A DNA stretch of 64,000 nucleotides. Source: Okibacterium fritillariae (GTDB lineage: Bacteria > Actinomycetota > Actinomycetes > Actinomycetales > Microbacteriaceae). Numbering within the stretch: position 1 is the first letter of the stretch; every line of letters starts with the position of its first letter. Positions 1 through 8,853 of the stretch are shown piece after piece. Location: positions 1,984,001-2,048,000 of the forward strand of contig NZ_FUZP01000001.1 in assembly GCF_900167575.1 (NCBI RefSeq), in the 5' to 3' direction. Under the pieces are notes generated by a model. The model ran no database searches and was not told where the DNA came from. It saw nothing but the letters and a program-made list of their open reading frames with translations. The position numbers and the translations under genes are program-made.

Positions 1-1106
1 GAACCGGCGACAAGGGCCGAGCCGGGCGGGTTCGCGATGATCGCGGTGGTCTCGGTTTGCCCATAGCCGTCACGAATGACGAGCCCCCACCATCTGCGGA
101 TGCGGCTGATCACCTCGGGGTTGAGAGGTTCACCCGCCGACAGGATTTCTCGCAAGGCCCCCGGCCGTTCGGTGATGTCGTTCTGAATGAGCATGCGCCA
201 GACGGTGGGGGGTGCGCAGAACGTCGTCACGCGTGCTCGATCGAGCTGCGCGACGAGGGCTTTCGCGTCGAACCGCGAATAGTTGTAGACGAAGACCGTG
301 GCCTCGGCGATCCACGGCGCGAAGAAACAGCTCCAGGCGTGCTTGCCCCACCCGGGTGACGAGATCGCGAGGTGCACGTCGCCCGGCTGCAGACCCAACC
401 AGGACAGTGTGCTCAAATGGCCGACCGGGTAGGACGAGTGGGTGTGCACCACCATCTTCGGCTTGCTCGTGGTGCCCGAGGTGAAATAGATCAGGGCGGG
501 GTCGTCGGACGACACCAGCACGCCGGGTGCGTCATCAGACGCACGATTGCTGTCGGCATACGCAGACCACCCGACGACGACATCGCCGATCGCGATGCGC
601 CCGACCTCCGAGCGATCCGCCCGCGAGCGCAGGTGCGAGAACAACGGCGCATCCGCGGCGTTGGCGATCACGTGGGCCACATCCGCCCGATCGATACGAT
701 CGGCGAGCTCATCGGCCCCCAACACGGTCGACGTCGGCAGGATGACGGCACCGAGCTTCATGATGGCTAGCATCGTCTCCCACAGCTCGACCTGGTTGCC
801 GAGCATGAGCATGACGTGGTCGCCTTGACGAACGCCTCGCTCCCGCATCCAGTTCGCCACCTGATTGGAGCGACGGGACATCTCACGGAAGGACACTTTT
901 GTCTCGCGGCCGTCTTCTTCGACGATCCAAAGGGCAACGCTGTCGTTCTCGAGGGCGATGGCGTCGAACCAATCGACGGCCCAGTTGAAGTGGGCCCCGA
1001 CGTCGGGCCAGCGGAAGCGTTCGCGGGCGGCGGCGGCGTTCTCACGCTCGTCGAGAAGGATGTCGCGGGCGGCGAGGAACGATGCCGTGGCGGGTGTGGG
1101 ACTCAT
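1..1106 (-). CDS. acyl-CoA synthetase, AMP-binding (3' end outside window)
   Basis: Activates a carboxylic acid with ATP and joins it to coenzyme A through an acyl-adenylate (ANL superfamily). About 368 N-terminal residues are visible, beginning MSPTPATASFLAARD. The P-loop-like adenylation motif YFTSGTTSKPKMV lies near residue 210, and the motif GYGQTET near residue 355 is the usual A5 element. The C-terminal lid domain is off the window edge. The W-rich N-terminus (FNWAVDWFD) resembles acetyl/medium-chain acyl-CoA synthetases of the acsA/acsM group, but the acyl substrate cannot be told. The ATG at 1104-1106 is the first start of the open frame. The gene is read away from the MarR gene next to it, on the same strand. 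Confidence 0.88.
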   Translation of the reverse strand, partial: MSPTPATASFLAARDILLDERENAAAARERFRWPDVGAHFNWAVDWFDAIALENDSVALWIVEEDGRETKVSFREMSRRSNQVANWMRERGVRQGDHVMLMLGNQVELWETMLAIMKLGAVILPTSTVLGADELADRIDRADVAHVIANAADAPLFSHLRSRADRSEVGRIAIGDVVVGWSAYADSNRASDDAPGVLVSSDDPALIYFTSGTTSKPKMVVHTHSSYPVGHLSTLSWLGLQPGDVHLAISSPGWGKHAWSCFFAPWIAEATVFVYNYSRFDAKALVAQLDRARVTTFCAPPTVWRMLIQNDITERPGALREILSAGEPLNPEVISRIRRWWGLVIRDGYGQTETTAIIANPPGSALVAG

Positions 1107-1193
1107 CTGACTATTCTGCGGCCGGAGCGATACAGCTTGCGGAATATTCGTGCATCTGTGCAGAACATTCCGCTCGGCAGGCTATGGAGAACG

Positions 1194-1649
1194 TCAGGCC
1201 GACGGCACGGGGCTCAACGCGTGCAGGGCGTCGACGAGGGGCGCGAGCTCGGGGGCGTCCGTCGCCTCGGCGAGCGCCTGCTCGAGTGTGTGATCGTGCA
1301 CCGGCCGCGCTTGATCGAAGATCTTGTGTCCCGCCGCGGTCAGTTCGGTGTACACGCCGCGCCGGTCGTCGAGGCACAGGACGCGCGTGAGCAACCCTCG
1401 GTCTTCCAGGCGGTTCACCAGACGCGTGGTGGCGCTGCTGCTGAGGGCCGCGGCCCGGCCGAGTTGCTGCATGCGCATGTGCCAGCCGTCCTGTCGGCTG
1501 AGCGCCTCGAGAACGGTGTATTCGACGACCGAGAGGTCGGCTTCGGCGTTCAGCGCCCGTTCGAGGTCCGCCTCGATGCGACCGTGTAGCGCGGCGAGCG
1601 TGCGCCACCCCTGGGCGCGCACCTCGACGGCGTCGTCTTCGATGCTCAT
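1194..1649 (-). CDS. MarR family transcriptional regulator
   Basis: DNA-binding repressor of 151 residues, the usual MarR length. A winged-helix core (LSVVEYTVLEALS, then MRMQQLGRAAALSSSATTRLVNRLEDRGLL) is followed by the wing DDRRGVYTELTAAG and a C-terminal dimerisation helix. It is divergently placed to an MFS exporter across about 145 bp, the standard arrangement in which a MarR repressor senses a toxic compound and controls the pump and itself. The ligand is unknown. The start ATG at 1647-1649 fits the family N-terminus. The assignment to the MFS gene is inference from position only. Confidence 0.9.
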   Translation of the reverse strand: MSIEDDAVEVRAQGWRTLAALHGRIEADLERALNAEADLSVVEYTVLEALSRQDGWHMRMQQLGRAAALSSSATTRLVNRLEDRGLLTRVLCLDDRRGVYTELTAAGHKIFDQARPVHDHTLEQALAEATDAPELAPLVDALHALSPVPSA

Positions 1650-1689
1650 GCGATGTCCTTCCCCTGACCGCGCGCGGTCGACACAAGTA

Positions 1690-1745
1690 GTTGCTTGCGC
1701 GGATACCTAGCGTGTGCAAGTATTTACCCCGCGCCTGCAAATAAC
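1690..1745. promoter_or_regulatory. possible MarR operator in divergent promoter
   Basis: The gap between the MarR and MFS genes holds CTTGC at 1694-1698 and its inverse GCAAG at 1716-1720, and a near direct repeat TGCAAGTA / TGCAAATA following it. This is a plausible operator cluster for the adjacent MarR protein, but the arms are only 5 bp, so the call is weak. Confidence 0.35.
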
Positions 1746-1793
1746 AGCGTATGCGTCTGATCGGCGTAAGTACAGATCGTGGAGGTCACACCC

Positions 1794-2990
1794 GTGCCTA
1801 TCGGACTCTTAGCTCTCGCCCTCGGCGGCTTCGGTATCGGTCTCACCGAGTTCGTCATTGCCGGCCTCCTGCCTCAGGTGGCTGCCGACTTCCAGGTCGA
1901 CGAAGCGGCCGCGGGGTGGCTGATCTCCGGTTATGCACTTAGCGTTGCGGCCGGCGCCATCCTCCTGACGGCCGCCGTGACGAAGCTCCCCCGCAAGCAG
2001 GTGCTCCTCGGCCTCATGGTGCTGTTCATCATCGGCAACCTGGTGTCGGCCCTCGCCCCCACCTACTCGATCATGCTGCTCGGCCGCATCGTCGCGGCGC
2101 TCTGCCACGGAGCTTTCTTCGGCATCGGCTCGGTTGTCGCGGCCAACATGGTCGAGCCGCGCAAGCGCTCGGGCGCCATCGCCATCATGTTCACGGGTCT
2201 GACGCTGGCAAACGTGCTGGGTGTCCCCTTCGGAACCTTCCTCGGTCAGGCCGCGGGCTGGCGCTCCACCTTCTGGGCGATCACGGGCATCGGTGTCATC
2301 GCGCTGATCGGCATCATCGCCCTCGTGCCGGCGCCCCGGGGCGTCGCGACGGCGCAGACGAGCCTGCGCACAGAATTCAGCGCGTTCCGCTCGCGGCAGG
2401 TCTGGCTCTCTCTCATCGTCACCGTGCTGGGGTTCGGCGGCATGTTCGGCGCATTCACCTACATTGCGTTCATTCTCACCGAGGTGAGCGGGTTTGCGAG
2501 CGCGACGGTGCCGTGGCTCCTGATCCTGTTCGGCGTCGGCACCTTCCTCGGCAACATCCTGGGCGGCAAGGCGGCTGACCGCTCGCGCGACCGCACCATC
2601 ACCGTTTTCCTCGCCGGCCTCAGCGTCGTTCTGACCGCCTTCGCGCTGCTCGCCGCGAACCCGGTCGCCACGGTCATCCTCCTGACCCTGATGGGTGGGT
2701 TCGGATTCGGCACGGTACCGGGGCTGCAAACCCGCATCATGCACTTCGCCGACCACGCCCCGACCCTCGCGTCGAGCTCGAACATCGCCGCCTTCAACGT
2801 GGGTAACGCGCTGGGTGCCTGGCTCGGTGGCATCACCATCACCGCCGGTCTCGGCTACACCTCTCCCCTGTGGGTGGGTGCCGCCCTGACGCTCGCCGCG
2901 CTGGTTGTCATGCTCATTGCATTGCGCCTGTCGACCTCGGCCGGCCGGATGTCGCGGGCCACCGCCTCTCAGACGGCAGCAGCCTCTTGA
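1794..2990 (+). CDS. MFS transporter, drug/sugar efflux type
   Basis: Inner-membrane secondary transporter of 398 residues with about 12 hydrophobic segments, AraJ/arabinose-efflux-like. It begins MPIGLLALALGGFGIGLTEFVIAGLLPQ, where the GLTEFV pattern is typical of this DHA1 branch. The start is set at GTG 1794 because GGAGG at 1781-1785 sits 8 bases upstream; an in-frame GTG at 1779 has no such site. The gene is divergent from the MarR regulator, so drug-responsive efflux is the likely role. The substrate is not evident from sequence. The C-terminus is Ala/Ser rich and ends just before the convergent gene at 3019. Confidence 0.9.
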   Translation: MPIGLLALALGGFGIGLTEFVIAGLLPQVAADFQVDEAAAGWLISGYALSVAAGAILLTAAVTKLPRKQVLLGLMVLFIIGNLVSALAPTYSIMLLGRIVAALCHGAFFGIGSVVAANMVEPRKRSGAIAIMFTGLTLANVLGVPFGTFLGQAAGWRSTFWAITGIGVIALIGIIALVPAPRGVATAQTSLRTEFSAFRSRQVWLSLIVTVLGFGGMFGAFTYIAFILTEVSGFASATVPWLLILFGVGTFLGNILGGKAADRSRDRTITVFLAGLSVVLTAFALLAANPVATVILLTLMGGFGFGTVPGLQTRIMHFADHAPTLASSSNIAAFNVGNALGAWLGGITITAGLGYTSPLWVGAALTLAALVVMLIALRLSTSAGRMSRATASQTAAAS

Positions 2991-3018
2991 CCCCTCGTCT
3001 CATCCGGCGGCGCGTTCC

Positions 3019-3549
3019 TCAGTTCGCGAGCGAGTGCGAGCGAATCGGCCCGAGCTGGCCGAGGGGCGCGTAGAAGCCCGTCCACCCGTAGTCGAAGAGC
3101 ACACCCTGCAGCCCCACCTTGCTGTAACCATCGGCAGACTCGACCATCCCCTCCGAAGGAACGGCGAGGACGTGGGCAGCCTCCTCATCGGTGAGACCCA
3201 GTGTGATGGCCGACTGGCGAGCTCGCTCGGGCGAGGTGAAAGCCAAGAGCATGGGCTGCTCATCGACCACGACTGCGAGCGGCTGCACGTCGGCCATGGC
3301 GTCCATGTCACCGCGCGGGATGAAGAACCAGCGTTCCAGCGAGAAGACCTCCTTCCACAGAGCCGTTTGAGTGGCGATGTCGTCGACGCCGGCGTCTCGG
3401 GCGGCGTGAGCGAGCTCATCGATCTTTTCGCTATTGAGTCGTTCTGCCTCAGGGTCGCCCTGTTGCAGGAGGGGCAGCTCGGAGTCGGCGGGAGCCGACG
3501 CATTCTCGTCGTCGCGAGGGGTGCTGGATGCGTTGTGCGGGTCAGTCAT
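3019..3549 (-). CDS. SseB-like conserved protein
   Basis: Protein of 176 residues with no signal peptide. The N-terminal 35 residues are polar and probably disordered. The rest has the alternating pattern of SseB N-terminal-type domains (LWKEVFSLERWFFIPRGD, VVDEQPMLLAFTSPERARQ), in which short strands carry the V-P-V-F-T-S feel of that family. SseB-like proteins in actinobacteria have no settled function. It stands alone between two plus-strand genes, and nothing in the neighbourhood indicates a pathway. The family call is by eye and could be wrong; the coding call is secure from codon bias and clean start. Confidence 0.65.
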   Translation of the reverse strand: MTDPHNASSTPRDDENASAPADSELPLLQQGDPEAERLNSEKIDELAHAARDAGVDDIATQTALWKEVFSLERWFFIPRGDMDAMADVQPLAVVVDEQPMLLAFTSPERARQSAITLGLTDEEAAHVLAVPSEGMVESADGYSKVGLQGVLFDYGWTGFYAPLGQLGPIRSHSLAN

Positions 3550-3670
3550 CCTTCAACGCTAGCGGGCCTGTTCCGCCGATGACACCCCCGGAAAGTTCTT
3601 CACAGGCAGCGATTTCCGATCTTCTCCACAGGCCCTCGACGCCGTCGGAGGCGCCGCGTATGGTCACCCC

Positions 3671-4720
3671 ATGACCTACTCAATCGTTCCGCCCTACCTC
3701 CTCAACCGTCTCGCCACGGCCGACGACGATCGCGTCTCACGCGCGTCCGCCGCGGCCCGTCGTTCCCTCCTCGTCGACCCGCCCCTGCGCCACGAACGAG
3801 CTCATCTCACCGCCTCCCGTCCGACCGCTGCGGGCACCCGCGTGGCCGACAGCCGTGTGAACAGAACGATCTTCGACGCCCAGGGTCAGGAGACTCTCCC
3901 GGGCGTCACCGTCCGACGAGAAACGGATGCCGCCACTGACGACATCGCGGTCACCGAGGCGTTCGACGGGCTCGGCGCCACCCACGCGCTCTTCCTCGAC
4001 GTCTTCGGTCGCAGCTCCATCGACGATCGCGGCCTCCCGCTGCTGGCAACGGTCCACTACGGCGACGAATACGACAACGCCTTCTGGGAGGGCAGCCGCA
4101 TGGTGTTCGGCGACGGCGATGGCGAGGTATTCAACCGGTTCACGGCGTCGCTCTCAGTCATCGGCCACGAGCTCGCGCACGGCGTCACGCAGTACACGTC
4201 AGCGCTCGAATACGAGGGCCAATCCGGCGCTCTCAACGAGAGCATCTCCGACGTCTTCGGGGCGCTCGTCGAGCAATACGATCGAGGCCAGATGGCTGGT
4301 GAAGCGAGCTGGCTGATCGGAGAGGGCCTGTTCACGCCGGCCGTCAGTGGCCGCGCCCTGCGCAACATGCTCGAACCGGGCACAGCCTACGACGACGATG
4401 TGCTCGGCCGGGACCCGCAGCCCGCCCGCATGTCCGACTACGTCGACACGGAGGACGACAACGGGGGCGTGCACCTGAACTCCGGCATTCCGAACCGCGC
4501 GTTCGCGGTCGCCGCGACCACCCTCGGCGGCCCGGCTTGGAACGGCGTCGGTCTCGTCTGGTACGACGCCATCCGAGGCGACATCAGTCCCCGAGCGACA
4601 TTCGCTGAATTCGCCGACTTAACGATCGCATCGGCCGCGGCGCGGTTCGGCGACGGCTCCCCCGAACATGTGGCCGTCGAGGACGCCTGGCAGACTGTGG
4701 GAGTGACGACCCATGAGTGA
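3671..4720 (+). CDS. protealysin-like M4 metallopeptidase
   Basis: Thermolysin-family zinc endopeptidase of 349 residues. The zinc motif HELAH is at 166-170, the third ligand Glu is E190 (ALNESISDVFG), and the catalytic His region GGVHLNSGIPN contains H268. There is no signal peptide. Instead there is a short propeptide-like N-terminus containing PPYLL at residues 7-11, the pattern seen in protealysin-like proteases that act without a classical secretion signal. The 349-residue length fits protealysin rather than long-propeptide thermolysins. The downstream gene overlaps by 8 bp and encodes the matching inhibitor, which supports the subfamily call. Whether it acts inside the cell or after release is not shown by the sequence. 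Confidence 0.93.
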   Translation: MTYSIVPPYLLNRLATADDDRVSRASAAARRSLLVDPPLRHERAHLTASRPTAAGTRVADSRVNRTIFDAQGQETLPGVTVRRETDAATDDIAVTEAFDGLGATHALFLDVFGRSSIDDRGLPLLATVHYGDEYDNAFWEGSRMVFGDGDGEVFNRFTASLSVIGHELAHGVTQYTSALEYEGQSGALNESISDVFGALVEQYDRGQMAGEASWLIGEGLFTPAVSGRALRNMLEPGTAYDDDVLGRDPQPARMSDYVDTEDDNGGVHLNSGIPNRAFAVAATTLGGPAWNGVGLVWYDAIRGDISPRATFAEFADLTIASAAARFGDGSPEHVAVEDAWQTVGVTTHE

Positions 4721-5078
4721 CATCGAGCCGGCCAGCACGTTACGCATCACGGTGACGCGCTCTGGAGGCGTCGCCGGGCTCAGCCCGCGGTGGACGGTCG
4801 AAGCGCAGGAGGAGCCCGACGTCGCCGAGTGGCTCGCGCTCGTCGACTCCTGCCCGTGGGACGACGAAGACGCCGACGATGACGCGGGAGCCGACCGCTT
4901 CGTCTACACGATTCGCGTGCTGGTACATCCTTCCGAGACCAGTAGCGATGAGCCTCCGGTCCACGAAGGACGCCAAACGGCGACGGCCGAGGAGCGAGGC
5001 GCACGAATCCCCGAGAAGAAGCTCGACGGGCCGTGGCGCGAACTCGTCGATCGGGTGAAGGACACCTCGAAGCGGTGA
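4713..5078 (+). CDS. emfourin-like protease inhibitor
   Basis: Small acidic protein of 121 residues starting inside the last codons of the M4 protease gene, so the two are translationally coupled. The N-terminal strand LRITVTRSGGVAGL and the later segment with DRFVYTIRVLV match the layout of emfourins, the protein inhibitors encoded beside protealysin-like proteases (first described for Serratia). The expected role is tight inhibition of the neighbouring protease until conditions change. It is rich in Asp/Glu between residues 50 and 62. The call rests on the pairing and on the RSGG(F/V)AG-type motif; the inhibitory activity itself is inferred. Confidence 0.8.
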   Translation: MSDIEPASTLRITVTRSGGVAGLSPRWTVEAQEEPDVAEWLALVDSCPWDDEDADDDAGADRFVYTIRVLVHPSETSSDEPPVHEGRQTATAEERGARIPEKKLDGPWRELVDRVKDTSKR

Positions 5079-5116
5079 CGGCTGCGGCCGGATCACCCGT
5101 CGATTAGCCTGAACAG

Positions 5117-5689
5117 GTGTCACCCGACCTCCCCTTCCGCACCGAGATCCTCATCGAATGGTTCGTCGTCTCGCCGATCCACCGCTACGAGGGCCGGCCG
5201 GCCGACGGCCCCGTGCCGCTCGACGAATCGGTCGATGAAACTCCTGATGTCATAGCCGTCGTGGCCGGTTTGGGCATCAAGGGCGACAGATTCTTCGGCC
5301 GTGCGGCTCACCGAACGGCCGCGGTCACCCTCTTCGCCGCCGAAACACTCGAGCATCTCGAAGCAGTGCTCGCCTGCGGGCCGCTCGACCCGGTGGCGAC
5401 GAGGCGCAACATCATCCTCCGCGGCGCAGACATCGACCTCCTGACGCGCCAGCCGTTCAGCATCGACTCGGGCGATGGGCCCGTTCACTTCGACGGGCAA
5501 CGGCCCGCCTCTCCATGCGGCTGGATGAACACCGTGCTTGCACCGGGTGCACACACAGCGATGCGCGGCCGGGGCGGCATCCGCAGCACACCGACGACGA
5601 CCGGAACGCTGCGGCTCGGGCGGGCGGTCCTTGCGAGCGCTATTGCCGTTCCCTTACCGGTCGCACCCGACACGAGCACGCTCTTCTAA
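5117..5689 (+). CDS. MOSC domain protein
   Basis: Protein of 190 residues with the beta-barrel MOSC domain related to the C-terminus of molybdenum-cofactor sulfurases. Visible hallmarks are IHRYEGRPA at the N-terminus, the GIKGDRFFG stretch, RRNIILRG, and the conserved cysteine in SPCGWMN near residue 137, which in this family carries the transferable sulfur. Stand-alone MOSC proteins deliver sulfur or bind metal-sulfur cofactors; the partner is unknown here. The start is GTG 5117 with no strong ribosome site. Its stop overlaps the stop of the convergent permease gene. Confidence 0.85.
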   Translation: MSPDLPFRTEILIEWFVVSPIHRYEGRPADGPVPLDESVDETPDVIAVVAGLGIKGDRFFGRAAHRTAAVTLFAAETLEHLEAVLACGPLDPVATRRNIILRGADIDLLTRQPFSIDSGDGPVHFDGQRPASPCGWMNTVLAPGAHTAMRGRGGIRSTPTTTGTLRLGRAVLASAIAVPLPVAPDTSTLF

Positions 5690-6957
5690 TCGGTAGGTGC
5701 CCCGCGCAGGCGGACAGCACGGTACACGGCCCCCACCGCGAAGACCGCGACGCCCGTCACGATCGCGCTGACGGGCAACGTTACGACGAGCACCACGCAG
5801 AGCGCCGCGCCGAGCGTGGGACTCAGGCGTCCGAAGCGGCGCTCCGACGCATCCTGATGCCAGGCCGAGATATTCGCGATGACGTAATACACGAGCACAC
5901 CGAACGAGGAAAACGCGATCACGCCCCGCAGATCGGTGATCGAAACGAGGAGGACGAGCACAAGACCGACGGTCGCCTCTGCGCGGTGAGGGGTCGAGAA
6001 CCGGGGATGCACCGCAGACAGCCACGCCGGAAGATCGCCGCCGCGAGACATCGCCAGAACCGTACGGCCGACCCCGGCGACCAGCGCCAGGAGGGCGCCG
6101 AGAGAAGCAGCGGCAGCGCCTGCCCGCACGAACCACTCCACCCACGGCCACCCGGACGACGCGGCCAAGGCAACAACCGGAGAAGCACTCCCCGCCACGG
6201 CGGAGGAACCGAGCACCGATAACAAGACCACAGCGACCACGGCATATACCCCGACGCACACGGCGAGCGCCACGATGATCGCCCTCGGAATGGTGCGCGC
6301 CGGGTCGCGCACCTCTTCGCCGAGAGTGGCGACCCGGGCGTAGCCCGCGAAGGCGAAGAAGAGGAGGCCGGCGGACTGAAGAATTCCGTAGGCGCCGCCC
6401 GACCAGAGCGAGCCGTCGGATATAAAGCCGGCCAGCTGCGACGGCGAGCCGCCAGCAGCCGAGATGCCGCCGGCCACGGCGACTGCTATCGCGGCCAGGA
6501 CGAAGACGACGATGATCTGGGTGGCCCGCGCGGTGCGGGTCACACCCGCGATGTTGATGAGGGTGATCGCTGCAACCGCCGCGACCGCGACGGGGCGCAG
6601 CCACCCTGCCGGGGAGACGGCTGCGGCGAAGGTCAGGGCCATGGCCGCGCAACTCGCCGTCTTGCCGATGACGAAGCCCCAGCCCGCGATGAAGCCCCAC
6701 CACTCACCGAGCACACGGCGTCCATACACGTACGTGCCGCCTGACTGCGGCATCGCGGCGGCCAATTGGGCCGTCGACAGAGCGTTGAGCGTGGCGACCA
6801 GGGCAGCGACTGCGAGGCCGATGAGAAGGCCGTTGCCGGCCGCGCGTGCCGCCGGAGAAAAAGCCGCGAAGAGTCCCGCGCCGATCATCGAACCGAGGCC
6901 GAGAAAAATCGCATTCGTGAGCGACAACCTGCGAGCCAGGGCGGGATGAGAGGTCAC
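5686..6957 (-). CDS. APC-family amino acid permease
   Basis: Inner-membrane amino acid/polyamine transporter of 423 residues with about 12 membrane segments. The TM1 sequence LSLTNAIFLGLGSMIGAGLFAA contains the GSMIGAG helix break that binds substrate in the LeuT-fold APC superfamily, and the TM6 region (LLFFAFAGYARVATLGEEVRDPART) has the second conserved break. The start is placed at GTG 6955-6957, directly before TSHPALARRLSL; a longer open frame upstream lacks family character. The substrate is not determinable. It stands alone, convergent with the MOSC gene. Confidence 0.9.
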   Translation of the reverse strand: MTSHPALARRLSLTNAIFLGLGSMIGAGLFAAFSPAARAAGNGLLIGLAVAALVATLNALSTAQLAAAMPQSGGTYVYGRRVLGEWWGFIAGWGFVIGKTASCAAMALTFAAAVSPAGWLRPVAVAAVAAITLINIAGVTRTARATQIIVVFVLAAIAVAVAGGISAAGGSPSQLAGFISDGSLWSGGAYGILQSAGLLFFAFAGYARVATLGEEVRDPARTIPRAIIVALAVCVGVYAVVAVVLLSVLGSSAVAGSASPVVALAASSGWPWVEWFVRAGAAAASLGALLALVAGVGRTVLAMSRGGDLPAWLSAVHPRFSTPHRAEATVGLVLVLLVSITDLRGVIAFSSFGVLVYYVIANISAWHQDASERRFGRLSPTLGAALCVVLVVTLPVSAIVTGVAVFAVGAVYRAVRLRGAPTD

Positions 6958-7170
6958 CCGCTGAACGATAGCCGGTCGGGGTGAACACGGAACATCCGAA
7001 TGCAGAGGCACCGGGGGCTCGACGGAGAGCCGCAGCCGTGATGCTGAAGAAGCACGGCCCGAGCGCGCGGCCGCCTCCGGCGGGTACTGCTCAGACGCAG
7101 ACAGCCGGGCTCGGAACATGTCCCGTTGCCCGACTGTCTGTGCCGCGTCGCGAGCGGCGGAGTGACGCGT

Positions 7171-8673
7171 CTAGTTCTCGGCGGAGTCGTTCAGGTCGGT
7201 GTCGGCATCCGCGGCATCCGCTTCGCCCTCGCCATCGAGCGGGCCATCCTCATTGTGCGTGTCGCCCAGCAACCAACCGTCCGGTGCCGCGAGCGCAGTG
7301 GCGGCCCCGGGACCCCACGAGCCGCGCTCATAGGGCTGGATCTGGGGCGGGTTGTCGAGCAACGGCCCGATGACCTCCCACGTGTGCTCCAAGCCATCCG
7401 GTCGGGTGAAGAGCGAACGGTCGCCCTCGATGATGTCGTTGATCAACTTCACATAGGGGGGCAGCGGATCCGCATCCTCTACCGCCGACAAAGGAAGCCG
7501 GGCGATGTCGGTCGCCAATTCGAACTCGGCACCCGGTCGCTTCACGACCACGCGCATGTCGATCGAGCCCGAACCCTCGAGATCGAACGTGAGCACATTG
7601 CCGAGCACCGGGGTGTCGTGACTCAACGGGCCCGTATGCGGCTTCTCGAAGATCACGCTGATGCGCTGGCCCCCGCGCGCCAGCTGCTTGCCCGTGCGCA
7701 AAAGGAACGGCACGTCGCGCCAACGGTCCGTGTCGATAAAGAGCTTCGCGGCGACGAACGTGTCCATCGTCGAATCATCCGCAACACCCTCGGTGTCGGT
7801 GTAACCCTCGAACTGGCCGAAAACGGCGTCATCCGGCGAGATGGGCCGGAACGCCGCGATGATGGCGTTGCGGGCATCCTGCATGTCGTCCGCCTTCATC
7901 GACAGCGGCGGCTCGAGAGCGATCTCCGCCGCCAACTGGAAGAGGTGCGTGACGATCATGTCGAGCAGGGCGCCCGTCTCGTCATAGAACTCGGCGCGGT
8001 CCGCGATGTCGAGCGTTTCAGGCACGTCGATCTGCACCGCACGGATGTGATCGCGGTTCCAGACATCGCCGAACACCGAGTTGCCGAAACGCAGGGTGTG
8101 GATGTTCTGCGTCGCCTCCTTGCCGAGGAAGTGATCGATGCGGAACACCTGCTTCTCGTCGAGAACCTTCTGCACCGCCTCATTCAGCTTGCGGAAATTG
8201 TCGGGCGACGTGCCATAAGGCTTCTCGTAAACCACGCGGGAACCCTCGGCGAGACCGTGCTCGCCCAGACCCTCGGTGATCGAGATGAACGCGCTCGGCG
8301 GAATCGCCAGATAGTGGATGAGCTGAGCACCCTCCCCCAGGTCGGACTTCGCCTCGCCGATGACATCCAACAAACTGCCCGGGTTCGACGCGTCGAAACC
8401 GCCACCCGCGAAACGCAGGTTCTTCGAGAACTCATCCCACGGGCCGTCCTCGGGCTTCGGCCCGAACTCCGTCAACACATCGAACACGTGCTGCGTGAAG
8501 TCCTCATGCGAGACGTCGCCGCGACCGTTCCCGATCAGGCGCCACTGCTTCGGCAGCAGACCGTGCTGCGCCAATTGGAAGAACGCCGGAAGAACCATGC
8601 GCTTCGCCAGATCGCCCGTCGCCCCGAACAGGACGAAGACCGCCGCATCCGAACCCGAAGTCTTTTCAGCCAT
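7171..8673 (-). CDS. zwf: glucose-6-phosphate 1-dehydrogenase
   Basis: First enzyme of the oxidative pentose phosphate pathway: oxidises glucose-6-phosphate to 6-phosphogluconolactone and makes NADPH. At 500 residues it matches the family. The N-terminal Rossmann motif is LFGATGDLAKRMVLPAF, the catalytic signature is RIDHFLGKEATQN, and the EKPYG element precedes it. The start is ATG 8671-8673 because GAGGAG lies about 10 bases upstream; an in-frame ATG at 8707-8709 is less likely. The C-terminus is an acidic tail after YERGSWGPGAATAL. Unlike the usual actinobacterial locus it is not beside tkt, tal or opcA, so it may be a second or relocated copy. Confidence 0.95.
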   Translation of the reverse strand: MAEKTSGSDAAVFVLFGATGDLAKRMVLPAFFQLAQHGLLPKQWRLIGNGRGDVSHEDFTQHVFDVLTEFGPKPEDGPWDEFSKNLRFAGGGFDASNPGSLLDVIGEAKSDLGEGAQLIHYLAIPPSAFISITEGLGEHGLAEGSRVVYEKPYGTSPDNFRKLNEAVQKVLDEKQVFRIDHFLGKEATQNIHTLRFGNSVFGDVWNRDHIRAVQIDVPETLDIADRAEFYDETGALLDMIVTHLFQLAAEIALEPPLSMKADDMQDARNAIIAAFRPISPDDAVFGQFEGYTDTEGVADDSTMDTFVAAKLFIDTDRWRDVPFLLRTGKQLARGGQRISVIFEKPHTGPLSHDTPVLGNVLTFDLEGSGSIDMRVVVKRPGAEFELATDIARLPLSAVEDADPLPPYVKLINDIIEGDRSLFTRPDGLEHTWEVIGPLLDNPPQIQPYERGSWGPGAATALAAPDGWLLGDTHNEDGPLDGEGEADAADADTDLNDSAEN

Positions 8674-8853
8674 ATGTGTCGCACTCCTCAAATTGTTGGA
8701 TGCCGTCATCCCATGTTTGCACCCGGTCCTGAACGGCGCTCACGGGTTGACACCCTGCGGGACGGCGCCTAGGTGGGCGGTAGATTACCCAGCTGCCCAA
8801 TCGCCCGGTCGGGCGGTCAGTCGCTGAGCATCGGCCCGTCAGACGGAAACGCG

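Noticed and set aside
7126-8772. Plus-strand open frame opposite zwf
   Set aside because: Antisense of an unmistakable glucose-6-phosphate dehydrogenase.
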